A stretch of 64,000 nucleotides of DNA from Temnopleurus reevesii. Lineage: Eukaryota > Echinodermata > Echinoidea > Temnopleuroida > Temnopleuridae. The position numbers were made by a program, and so were the translations under genes. Shown here piece after piece: positions 9,855 to 21,433 of the stretch (the first letter of the stretch is position 1; each line of letters starts with the position of its first letter). The DNA is taken from NCBI GenBank assembly GCA_036244855.1, contig BQKZ01000621.1, forward strand, positions 80,036 to 144,035, in the 5' to 3' direction. Below the pieces are notes generated by a model that saw only the letters and a list, made by a program, of their open reading frames with translations, made no database searches and had not been told where the DNA came from.

Positions 9855-10830
9855 TAATGTCCCGCGAGATGAAGAGCTGTTTAACCATGCTATTGACAAA
9901 GAAAACAGACAGCATCCAAGATTATCACATGAGATAGCAGTGTACCTCCAATTAAACATTATTATTTCCATGGCTATGTGGCTACAAAATATGAATAAGT
10001 TCTTGAAGTTTTTCAAAATATGATGTAAAAATAGCCGTAACCTGCTGAAAGATGAGGAGCTGTTTCACCATGCTGTAGACATAAAGCAAACAGATAACAT
10101 AAAAGACTATCACATGAGTTAGCAGTGTTCTTGTAATTAAACATCATCATTTCCATGGCTAGGTACAAAATATGAATAAGTTCTTGAAGTTTTTCAAAAT
10201 ATCATGTTAAAATGGTCGTAACCTGCGGCAAGATGAAGAGCTGTTTCACCATGCTGTAGACATAAAGCAAACAGATATCAGCAAAGATTATCACATGAGA
10301 TAGCAGTGTACCTCTGATTAAACATCATCATTTCTATGGTTATGTGGCTACAAAATATGAATAAGTCATTAAACATTTTCTAAAAATGATGTAAACATGG
10401 TCGCAACCTGCCATGAGGTGGAGAGCTGTTTCACCATGCTGTGGACACAAGCAAAAGAAAAGAAATACATTTACATAAATTACACTTTTACACAATCTAA
10501 AAAATATTATAGCAGTGAACTATGCCTGTTAAATAAAATCAAATGCCGCTTAGCCAAGGAGAGTTTATTCATTGGTATTATCTTATGAATCTGATGTGAA
10601 CGTGATGAGAAACAGCAGCTTGATGAAGAGCCATTTCACTATGCTGTCAATAACAGACGAAATGCGCTTTGTCGTAAAAGATTGATGATACATGTAGGAG
10701 ATAAAGGTGTTCTCTCCTGTATACATTAAATATTTCATGTAAAATTATCAGCCTTTTCTATCTGATGTCATTATGCTTGTAATTACCCATTCAAAGAAGA
10801 GTAGTTGCAACCTGATAAAAGCAAACAGAC
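9855..10830 (-). repeat. Tandem array of truncated copies of the ankyrin-2 exon and its acceptor
   Basis: Five clear copies and one vestige of about 180-205 bp carry the acceptor AG and roughly the first 50 nt of the exon at 9614-9712, plus about 120 bp of flanking intron. The CATGG start of the exon ends near 9890, 10073, 10254, 10439 and 10644. Spacings from the true exon onward are 177, 183, 181, 185 and 205. All keep AG immediately before CAT. The copy near 10254 reads HGETALHLAAGYDH and reaches a stop about 20 codons in. The copy near 9890 stops at codon 3, and the others stop within about 20-33 codons. None shows the 3' half or donor. Confidence 0.85.
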
Positions 10831-13367
10831 AAAATACATCAATTGGACGTGCAAGATGGTTGTAAGAGATAAATCTATAAGCTTACTGCTACAAATCCAT
10901 AACCATGTTGGCTACATGGATGTAAAAAGAAATTAATTTTTTCTAGTTTTGATGATGATCACATTTTGAAATACATTTTATTTTCATCCAATAACAATAC
11001 AAATTACATCAACCAACTTTAGATCCTCATACGAATGTTGGACTGCTGCATAGACCTAAGGAAACTCTAACATAGCAACACATACATAGGAATATTAAAC
11101 TTTATATTAGCTCTTTAGCTCTGGTATTGATGTTATTATCCCTATGATGGCCTGTCAGGCGGTCTCTTATTACTATTCCAACTCATAAAAAAGCTGAAGA
11201 TTAGGATCTGCTGGATATCAAATAGACCCCCAAATTCAGACAGTGTATTGTAAAAATTGTTTTAGTGTGAACAGGATTTAAAGTCAATCTACTAATCAAG
11301 CCTCATGAATAATTCATACTGGAAAGTTTCAATAGTGACAAGAACCTTATAGCTACCCTTATCAAACATATATGCTAAAAGCATGTATCGCTTTCTTGCA
11401 TCCGCTAGGTTGACTGGGTCACAAGCATTTTCTTTGGGAAACGTTAATTGAAACCCAAATTATCAACATTTAGGCATTTTATAGTGCAATGCCTGCCAAA
11501 ATCTACAAACTCACATAACAACTTTGTATTAGTGGCTGTGGGACACCTTGCTCCTGCTGTGATGAAGATGAAGAGGGAGAAGTGCAAGGAAAGGAGGAAA
11601 AGAAGAAGAGTGAACAGATCAGAAATACGCATATGGAGAATTAAGGAGAAGAAGGTAAAAAGAAACAACAGAGAGATGAAGAAGTTATAAGAGATAAAGA
11701 AGAAAAGTAGGAAGAAAAAATGAAAGCAAGTATATTGCAATAGTTTACCAATACAAATTTGTTGATTCTTATGTAGCATTAGACTTTTCAAACTCCCTTG
11801 GAACTGATGTATCAAAGCACAGCCTGTTATCCTGAAAAATCATTCTGAAAATTGATGAACAACAATACCTTTTGTCCTCATGATGTATCAATTATACTAA
11901 GGGAGCATACCCTTTTTCGCCTTGCAATTGATTTCTATGGGACCCTAAAAGCATGACCTTTCTTGCTTTCAGGTTAGAGGAAGCTGATACATTCTCATTC
12001 TCCTGTGTGGAAGGAATGCATAATGTATTAATGTGACGAGACTGATAACTGACAGTGGAGTAGAAAACTGATATGTAGAAACAACACTGAAGGGGAAAGG
12101 AAAAGAGAGTGGGAGGGGTAAAGACTTGTGGGGGGGGGGGGGGGTGAGATCAGCAAATGTGCATACAATAATCAAAGCATTTACAAGGCAGAAAACCGAA
12201 ATACGGTTTAGTGGGTGAGGAGAAGATGAAAGAGAATACAGAGAGAGAGAGAACAAGAGAATGAGAGAAAGACAGAGAGAGAAAGTTCATATAAATGTAT
12301 GTGCATTTGTTTGTGGTGTATATCGAGAACAACAGCCTGAAAAGTTAATATCAAAGGCCATACTGAAATCTGTTGGAAACATACTGTACCAATCAACAAC
12401 TAAAATGTATTCAAAGAATGATAGGGAGTATGTCCTTGGTTGGATGGTACATTTTGTATTTTGTGAAATAAGCAGGTTTAAATTACAGTGTATTCAAAGA
12501 TTCAAGTTTTATGCGCTCTCTGCAAAGGTTGTTCTTGACAACCCAAAAGCTGACCGCGAGGCTCGACCAAGGCTTGCGAGACATAGCAACAAGTAGTGCA
12601 TGCAAGCTGGATTCCAAGTGTCGCTGTTCAATCATTACTCATTACCTTGTAACTATGTTCATTGGAAAGAAACATGCATACATTTGTATAACATTATTAA
12701 ACTGGCCCGTTAGAATGTTCGCGAACATCTTCAGTTACATTGTAAAAAAATGGTACTGATGCATAGCTTGCAGAAAAAAATGGTGCATTTATTTGTGCGT
12801 GTGTGGGAGAGAGAAAAATTGAACACTTGTAGTGATGTCTCATGAATAACAAAATGCATAATGTTTGAAAGTTGAAATTAATGTAGAGTTTGAAATATTG
12901 AACATTAAGAAAGGAGCTCAAAGTAGCAGAAGTTGTAATGGGGTTGCATTGCATATTCAGCAAAAAAGGATAGAAAAGATAATAAGAGCAACAATGATGT
13001 GGAAGAACAAAACAAAAAACTTGAACTGAGTCAGTGAAATATGACAGAGACAGACAGACAGATGCCGTAGCTCAACAAAATATGAGTTCAATAACTTTAC
13101 TATTCATTCCCATTTGAATCCTATGTACATTTACAAGTCAACAGTGTATGACTAATTGTAGGTCATACAGTTCTGTTGCCAACATGCTGCTAACAGATGT
13201 CTGTATTTTCCGATAATGAGGCCAAACTTATTTTGTCCTTGGAATGGACTATGATAGGGCAAAATACAATGGAACTCCATATGGATATTGTTTTTTGCAT
13301 ATTGTTTTGCAAATCTGTTACTATGACGTTTCTGATATATAAACCCAACGTTGTGTAGTTTCTTTTG

Positions 13368-13627
13368 CTGAAGATGAAGTGTAGATCTACTTCGAAACAT
13401 GTTTCTATTAAAAAGTTGTGTTTTCATTGTTAAAATTTTATTCAAATTTGAATTGTGTCTAAAGAAAACTAGAGCTTGCATGGTGTAGTAAACATTCAAG
13501 GTTTGCAGTTGCACCATGTGGTGTAGGGTTAATTTTTCGAGAAATAGTCCTGAAAAGGACTGAGCAAAAGCTCAGAAAGGTTTAAAAAACACAACGTTCC
13601 GAGTAGAATTAACTAACTCGTCCTCAG
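13368..13627. mobile_element. Possible Penelope-like element remnant with hammerhead-like motifs
   Basis: On the plus strand CTGAAGA (13368) and GAAAC (13394-13398) flank a stem of GAAGT/ACTTC. On the minus strand CTGAGGA (13627-13621) and GAAC (13599-13596) flank a stem of CGAG/CTCG. Both resemble the hammerhead core CUGANGA-stem II-GAA found in Penelope-like retroelements. The first has one extra base before stem II. Two perfect small hairpins (AGTCCT-GAAA-AGGACT and TGAGC-AAAA-GCTCA) lie at about 13547-13575. No reverse transcriptase frame is seen. Confidence 0.35.
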
Positions 13628-14814
13628 GTGAAGATAGACCCACAAGTGAAGAGCACTAGAGTGGTGAATGGAGAGAAGTGGAGAGTAGCAGATAATATGT
13701 GCCCTGTATTGAATTGTGTCATTCTTTCTTAAGCATAATCTTAACATTTTCCAATATTTAGATAATCAAGCAGAATTAAAAAAAATTACTGAAACCAGAT
13801 TTGTAAATCTTGTTTTACTTCAAGAGTCTGCCAGGTTGCACAGTCAGCATAAAGCAGTGGGGTAACCTCTAAGTTCAATATCAAGAAATGAGAATCATGG
13901 TTGCACTTTTACTGATCTGGAACATGTGCATGCCAGAGGTACATGTATTTCCTGTCTAGCACCACCATTCTAATGACAGATTAGAGGGATACAAGGGGAA
14001 GTCATTGGTTTAGAGGCTGGATTTGCTACAAGTTCATCATCTAATCCAAATTTTTAATAAATAGAACATCCAGGAATCTCCTAACCACATTCATATCATC
14101 TGCAAGAATAAAAGGATAAAGTGTCCAGGTTTAAATTTATTCATTTTAAGTTTTTAAGTTAACACTTAAAACTGTCTTATGTACCTGTGATTTGACACTC
14201 CGTGCCCTCATAACAATGGGCCCAAATATATGAAAAATTTCCAGACCTTTCACAACCAATCATTCTTAATGTACCTTCTACCATAGACCCATGTGCAAAT
14301 TTATGAAATATTGACAGCCAGACACTATCTAAAAGTTGTCTCTTTTCAATAAATCAAATATAAAATCATACAAACACAATTGTGAATGCTCCTATTTCTG
14401 TCTGCCATATTGTAATGCAGATCATTTGTTGAGACTATGCCTAACTTTGTTTCAACAGCAGCAGGAAAATGGTAGATCTAGCGTTCCACTATGCTCCTGC
14501 CACACAATTAAGCCCTGTTAGCTCGATCTCAGGCCAATCTTTTTTAATGTTCAGGTTTATTGCGGGTAAACTTGTCAGTGAGGGATGGGCAACATAATTT
14601 GACCACTACTGCTACCCCCTTCCCCATTTCTAAATCCCATATTTTTCCCACAAATAATGACACATCAGAGTTAAACAGCAAAGCTTGACTATATGTAATT
14701 GTTCTGCATGGTCTGGTGACCAGACCCGGTCCCTTGAACTCAGTCAAGTGTTTTCCAGGTTCCTCTTCCCAGTGATGACTGGAGAACCCCTGACTCATCT
14801 TCCTGCCCCAGCTG

Positions 14815-15150
14815 TTCATGTCTGAGCCCCCTCCCCCTAACACTCATGTCTGCGCCCCTCCCCCTCTCCTTGATCACTGATTCACTGTTCATATCTCCAA
14901 GCATCCCACTCGATCACCGATTCACTCTTCATGTCTGCGCCCCTCCCCTAACACCCATGTCTGCGCCCCTCCCCCTCTCCTTGATCATTGATCACTGCTC
15001 ATATCTCCACCCCTTCCCCTCGATTAATTATTAATTGTTCATGTCTGCGCCCCTCCCATTCTATTGCTGATTAAATGTGTATGTATGCACCCGTACCCCC
15101 TCTCCCATTGATCACTGATTCACCATTCTCGTCTGTGCCCTGAACCATCG
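14815..15150. repeat. Degenerate C-rich minisatellite
   Basis: Repeated blocks of CATGTCTGCGCCCCTCCCC followed by TTGATCACTGATTCACT-like sequence, with units of roughly 60-110 bp and variable loss of parts. The open frames over it are not considered genes. Confidence 0.75.
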
Positions 15151-17569
15151 CTGATTCATTGCCTCCATTACCATGCAACTTGTGTTAACAAGTGTCTAAT
15201 TTCATTAGCTCGAACTATGCCAGACATGCGTAGGGTGCTTGGTGCATTTGAACAGCAGACTTTTGCCATGATCAAGTAACTGTAACTGTAGATTATTTAG
15301 AGAGTTATTAATAAGTGATGACAAGTCAACTAGCTAATCAAAGAATTCAGGTCCCTTTTATAATGCTAGTAAGAATTCTTTACTACCACTGTAAAAACTC
15401 AGAATGATAAAGTGGGCCAGTGATCTCACTTTGACCCCACTGTTCTAATTTTAATAGTGATAGCAGGTATTAAAGTAAAGTGTGTATATTTAATTTAAAA
15501 AAAATGTGCCTAATATGGTACTGGTGGTGGAATCACCACATATATTCCTTGCCAACAAATATAGGTCAGTTGCCCTATTAGCCCTATCCCCAAAGCTCAA
15601 ACAGAGGAGAGAGAGGGAGAGAGAGAGGGGGGGGGGGTAGGAGAGAGGGCCCATAAAGAGAAACTGGCAGCATGAAATAAAGTTTCTTCAGGTACTGGGC
15701 TTTTCTATCGAACACAAACTCTTAGCTTGCAGCAAAAAGCAATAATAGTATGGCTCATCAACCTACATGTCATCATCTTTGGTGAGGGAAAATAAATCAT
15801 TTGCTTTAAATAAATTATGATGGTTAACGCTATAGTTCTATCAGCCAATACATTAATGATTCATCAATTAAATCATTTATTTCCTTCATATTCCATTCCA
15901 TTTATTTCCTTCACATTCCATTGTAAAAACCGCAAAGCTGAACTTAAGCACACTACACAAATTACACAGTCAAGGCAATATTATAAAAATGTACACCATG
16001 ATAGATTGTCTCCAAATAAACTTCTCTTCCAAATAACTTTCTCTCACCACAATCAAACATACTTTATTCACTTTAATAGGAATACAAAAGTAGGACAGGC
16101 GATGGAGGTTTACCATGATTGAGTATCTAAAATGTTTTGGATTACTAATATTTCCTACTCAGCTAATAGCCAATACCCAATGTCATTTGATCAATATGTA
16201 AAGAAAGAATGGTTTATAAGATGCGGAAGATAATAAGAAAGCGCAAACCACACTATTTAAGTACATGGAAATGCTTGATATGCACGATCGATGAAGTCTC
16301 ACTTACTTTTCTTCCCTTTATGCTGTTACTACCCTATCTTTCTTTAAATGACCTTCCGACTTTCACCCTTGACAGAAGTTTAACCACACTTAGGCTATGT
16401 TGGTACCTGTCCTTGTATTCTAGTATAAGGAGATTGAATCATACACTCATTGACCCCATGGACACTAAATTATTTGACTCCATCAAAATTATGGTACTAA
16501 CAGCACAAAACCATACAGATTACATATTAAACATTTTTAAGAGAAAGAAGCGAAATGAGGTATGAGCCTAAAGAGTAAGGAGCATTTTTCTGGTTAGCTC
16601 ACAAAAAAAGGAAGATAACAATTAAAGTTTTCATAATTGCGTTCCCTTCTCTAGCTGGTGCATCTTATAACTTTGTACATTTATACATTCCAGTCTCCTA
16701 TCTCCCCAACGGCAAATCTTCCAATCTTGAACATATCCTCCGTAAACCAAATAATTATGCGCATAATGAATATGAAATGAGCCAAGATGACTGGAAGGCC
16801 AGAGAATGATGTAATATCTTGAGGGTATATGAATGTCATTTTAGGAAACAGAAAACGAAGAGGGGAAGACTAGAAGGAGATGACTCAGAGGCATTTCTCA
16901 ACCTTGCTGCATATCCTCAGGCACATCAATGTAGTTTTTTTTAGAATAAAGATTCTTTAACACAATCGTGTTGTGTAATTTGAAAATGGTGTGTTGCCAT
17001 GTACTTCCACAGAGTTCGCAATCATTCAGGAATATTGATAAGATATAATTATATGTAAATTCAGTGCTTTATAGTTTCCATGTAAATGTCTGAGTGGACA
17101 TTATCATTATTACCATGTTTTCTCTCATTAGTAAAGTATTTGGTTCACCTGTTCAGCTATTCACATTGTAATTTGATTACATACACAGAAATTAAGTAAC
17201 TATGTGAAACAGCATCTGGTGAGGCACAATAAACCACTTTCTCTATGTATTCAACTTCTCTGCACCCTCCTTTGTCAAACACACAATGACAAATTTAAAT
17301 ATCTGTTCACCTGATATGAAATAATCTTTTTTTTTTCAATAGAAAGTATGTGGTTATCATATGCTGGTTGTTGCTCGGTTGGTCAAGCTACAATGTTTGT
17401 CCAACTTAGCAACTTTAATGTATGCAATGTGGCATTCTGACTACTGTACTCTCATCATTTTTTTGACAAATGAATACATATAGTTTGTTTTGGGGCAAAT
17501 GTGAATATATTTAAAAACTTTACGAAAGTAGTCTATTCCAACTTACTACAAACTATGAATTTCATTTTT

Positions 17570-17720
17570 TTTTCAATTTCAATTTATTTCATTCAGATAA
17601 AAAAGTACATACATACAGGGTAAAAATATATAAAATTTAAAAGAATGAGGAGACAGCTTGGAAGACAAGCGTCTTATTAGCTGCTGCCACCAGATATACA
17701 GAACATACAATATACAATAT
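17570..17720 (-). mobile_element. LINE 3' end next to the ankyrin-1 exon
   Basis: On the minus strand the segment reads ...TGAATGAAATAAATTGAAATTG then A-rich sequence, the style of the other pentanucleotide-tailed LINE ends here. No coding remnant is identified. The boundary toward 17720 is uncertain. Confidence 0.45.
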
Positions 17721-17831
17721 CTGAGTGGAAGACTGACATTCTTAAAACAAGTGAAAGTCTCTAATCTTGCTGGATTCTGCACTGATATCCATTGATATTC
17801 ATTCTGAATCAAAATAACTCTTTCAACTTAC

Positions 17832-17969
17832 TTTGTTCTTTTGGTCTGGGTCGTACGAGGTGAGGTTTTCTACGAGTTCTTTGATGCCGTGGAGGTTTCC
17901 CTCCTCTACTGCGTGGAAGACTGCCATTAGTACAAACGATTCATGCTCATCCTCGATCACATCACAGCT
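17832..17969 (-). CDS. DAPK1: DAPK1 exon: start of the ankyrin domain (repeat 1)
   Basis: This is a 46-codon phase-0 exon. The translation includes EDEHESFVLMAVFHAVEEGN and ends TSYDPDQKNK. It lines up with human DAPK1 EEDSFVMKAIIHAINDDN and SNYDVNQPNK, the acidic linker plus capping ankyrin repeat. The acceptor is TCTTTTCAG and the donor GTAAGT. Ankyrin repeats in DAPK1 contribute to actin and partner binding. A LINE 3' remnant (about 17570-17720) lies just downstream in the transcript sense. This exon sits at the right edge of the cluster of ankyrin exons that occupies the left 18 kb. Confidence 0.95.
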
Positions 17970-18732
17970 CTGAAAAGATATAAGAATGAATAAACGTTGA
18001 GATATAAATACATTTAGTTAAGTCTTTACACAATAAAACAAAGGAGTCCAGAAGAGATTATCATTACCTTTTTACCTGCTTCTGTCGACGCCAATAACCC
18101 AATTTGACTCGCTTCTGTCGACTCTAGTCAACACGTTGGGCACACAATACTTAAGACTTAAAAAATAGCAGTCTAGGGATACATAAGGTAGCATATTAAG
18201 AGTTGAAAAAGTGTATTATATAATTTTTTTTCATGAAAATATATTGGCATTGTCCATTTAGTGCAGAGCAAGATGGGCATTTATAGAGACATAATACATG
18301 CTTTTATTGTTATTCATATCAGAGAACATTATGGGTAGTTTTACTAGTACAGAAGTGATTTTGCACAGTGTAAACAATACTTGCACCGGGGTGTATTAGA
18401 AATATATCCCAGCATGCTCCCTGATGTAACAAATGTATTAGGCATGTATTATCTTTATAAACACTATCATGATTCCAAATGATGAACACACTTGTCTCAA
18501 CACATGTATCACTGCTAACTTCTCTTATTTCACTTTTCCTTCTCTTCCTCCATTCACTCCTAAATCTTTTTCAGAATTTTTTCCTACCATTTTGCATAAT
18601 TGCTTAGCCACCACGCTGCACAATGTTACCATCAAGTTATTTATCTTCTGTTGTCTTCCACTCAAGCATGTTTGTCTGTGTAGCAAATTGACCATGCCCA
18701 ACATCATTACTTATACCCTATTAGGCACCTCA

Positions 18733-18900
18733 ACATGACAAACGAGAGAATCAGCTTCAATTTTGTCACAGTATACACAGTAATTGATTTTGACTTCTCT
18801 TACGTATTGCTTCTGGACATGACAAATGTGAAAATAAACTTCAATTTTGTCCCAGAATACACAATAATTGATTCTGTCTACACTTACGCATGGCTTCTGG
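18733..18900. repeat. Two-copy tandem duplication, 84-bp period
   Basis: ACATGACAAA...CTTCAATTTTGTC...ACAC...AATTGATT...TTACG...GCTTCTGG occurs from 18733 and again from 18817, with scattered substitutions. Confidence 0.8.
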
Positions 18901-19538
18901 TTTCAGCTTTATAAGAGACGAGACAGTAGCTGCATTTCCAAGCAACAAGTTGTAGAATAAAAGGTTTTATTTATTCCTCATCCGTTACCATAGTAATAAG
19001 ATGACAATTGCACTAATCCAATTAAGTTATCCAAACCTATACCTTCCTTTAAATGTCCACATATTGTTGTCAGGATCTGTCAGATGTACATGCATTTTAA
19101 TGCTGAGACCATGAATTCACTTCAATTTTACTCTATGTAATGCCTGTAGACTTGTGTATAATGTTTCAAAACGATAAAATATATACCAGAATATACAAAG
19201 AGTTGTCTGATATTTTATGAGATTATATTCATGGTTTGAATCAATAAAAAAGGCCCATATTCAAACATTTTGCACATGTATGCCAAATCTTCCCAACACA
19301 CTTTGGATGGCCAAACTGTGCTGGGACTTTGAGGGAGGGGTCCAAATTTCTTTAAGACTTTGAGTCAATTATGACATCACCTGCCCAATTTCCTGTATCC
19401 AATAAAAGCATATGGCGACCATCATCCCCAGTCCACCCACCTTGGGAATATTTAGCCTCAATAACGGGATACGTCAAAGAAATTAAAGCAGACACCCTTT
19501 CTACGCGTTACTCTCCTGTTTTGCAAAAGCTAGGACTA

Positions 19539-19710
19539 NNNNNNNNNNNNNNNNNNNNNNNNNNNNNNNNNNNNNNNNNNNNNNNNNNNNNNNNNNNNNN
19601 NNNNNNNNNNNNNNNNNNNNNNNNNNNNNNNNNNNNNNNNNNNNNNNNNNNNNNNNNNNNNNNNNNNNNNNNNNNNNNNNNNNNNNNNNNNNNNNNNNNN
19701 NNNNNNNNNN
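19539..19710. other. Assembly gap
   Basis: 172 consecutive N in the long intron. A run of G (19809-19820) follows about 100 bp on. Confidence 0.99.
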
Positions 19711-20240
19711 AAATATACGATACAGAGTAAGGACGTGTTAATGATAAAAAAAAATTAAGAGACACTCTAAGAAGGAAGCAAATCATGAGGTGGCGGTGAC
19801 AACATGGGAGGGGGGGGGGGGCGCTGTGGAATAGAGATAAAATTTTCATTAACAATGATTGACAGCTCCTGTCATCGATGTAGTAAGCACTTTCCAAGGC
19901 AACGCTGGAATTCATCTTTAAGTGTTCTATAATGGTAGGTATGATGTATGACCACTTAATATTATAGATCCATCATCTTCCTATAGTGGTCATCAATTAA
20001 GCCTTACACACTGGAGCCTCATCTGTTAAGAAATGTGATCTACTGGAGACCATTCTCACTGTTAGCTCGTACTGCAGTTAAATTTTTCTATATAAATTCA
20101 AGAAGCCGATATTTCTTTGGATAGTGAAATGATTACGATTCCATTATTAATGACTGCATCGGTTCCATTGATGAAAATTTAAAAGATGTTGTTGTCAAGG
20201 TTCCAAACTATAATTGAAAATGTCCTCATGATCTACATGT

Positions 20241-20532
20241 AATGGTTTGTTTGTCCCAGATGTTTATACCCATTTGATGAATACACGTATGAAAAACCAA
20301 ATACCTCTCTATAATTCCAAAATACATACATACATAGTTTTTTTCAAAACGGCATACAAAGAACCCTATATAATTTGATATCATCTAATGGTTTGTTCGT
20401 CCCAGATGTTTATACGCATTTGATGAATACACGTATGAAAAACCAAATACCTCTCTATAATTCCAAAATACATACATACATAGTTTTTTTCAAAACGGTA
20501 TACAAAGAACCCTATATAATTTGATATCATCA
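20241..20532. repeat. Recent two-copy tandem duplication, 146-bp period
   Basis: Copy 1 (20241-20386) and copy 2 (20387-20532) begin AATGGTTTGTT and are nearly identical, differing at only a few positions, so the duplication is young or is an assembly product. Confidence 0.9.
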
Positions 20533-20871
20533 ATCAAATCTATCAGCTAAATGAACATCAATATAGAGAAATAGGGCATGTAAATTACTGCCACGACTGT
20601 TATGGAGAATGCTCAATGGCAGACGAGCAATGGCATCAGCATAGGAATAAGAGAAATCGCAAACAAGCAGAAGTTGGTAAAGGTGTTAATATCCGTCTGT
20701 GGGCCAAAGAGATATTGGTTAATTGAATAGACCTTGATTAAGCACTCAAACAGATCAGCCGAGCATGTTTACCATTTAAATCTAGAGCCAGTTGACCTTT
20801 GGTTAACAAACGTGCAGCAAAACTTTTTCATGATTATAATACTTGGCCCCTTATTTCACAATGGATGGAAG

Positions 20872-20882
20872 AGAGAAGAGAA

Positions 20883-20913
<31 letters not shown>

Positions 20914-20940
20914 GAAAAAGAGTGATAGAGAGATATATAG

Positions 20941-21025
<85 letters not shown>

Positions 21026-21026
21026 A
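20872..21026. repeat. GA / GACA / GATA compound microsatellite
   Basis: GA units (20880-20896), GACA units (20897-20911), ATAG units (20936-20960) and a long GA run (20960-21026). Leu-Ser and Ile-Tyr-Leu-Ser frames on the minus strand are artefacts. Confidence 0.96.
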
Positions 21027-21433
21027 GTGGAATGTTGAGTTTGGATGTTTTTGCTTTTTATATTGTAGATGACACACAAATACAATGAAAAGGTGTGGGA
21101 TGTATGGCAATATGTTCCCTCCAAATCCTTCCAAATAAGAGTTGGAAAGTATACATATCTTTATTATAATTCTTCTATGTAACTCATTTAGACTGAAGAA
21201 AAATGGATCAAGGATTAATATCAAGTCCTCTCATATTGGTCCATCTCATGCCGACATCCTCAATCCACATTAAAGTAACCCAACTCCCAGTTGGTAACTT
21301 AATATCTCACTAAGATCTCTCTCTCTCTCTCACACTCTCAGTGCACACAAAGAGGCAAGGACTATACAATGTCTTTAAAGTTCTTTTCAAATTTTATAAA
21401 GGCTGATGAAAATGTGACCCAGGTGCCAGCCCA

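Larger units (their letters stand above)
10831..17831 (-). other. Rest of the intron between ankyrin 1 and 2
   Basis: Mostly unremarkable AT-rich intron. It includes a 16-G run with a GA-rich stretch (12131-12280), possible Penelope-like remnants (13368-13627), a CTCCCC-type minisatellite (14815-15150), a GA/G run (15603-15640) and a LINE tail (17570-17720). The long frames at 15817-16565 lack family signature or splice context. Confidence 0.6.
17970..20240 (-). other. Start of the 44.6-kb intron
   Basis: AT-rich intron. It contains an 84-bp-period tandem duplication (18733-18900) and an assembly gap (19539-19710). No gene is recognised. Confidence 0.65.

Noticed and set aside
13152..13517. 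121-residue minus-strand frame as a retroelement protein
   Set aside because: No reverse transcriptase or endonuclease motif could be seen, and the composition is like translated intron.
16209..16565. 118-residue plus-strand frame
   Set aside because: No recognised domain, no splice sites or poly(A) context, and a length compatible with chance in AT-rich sequence.
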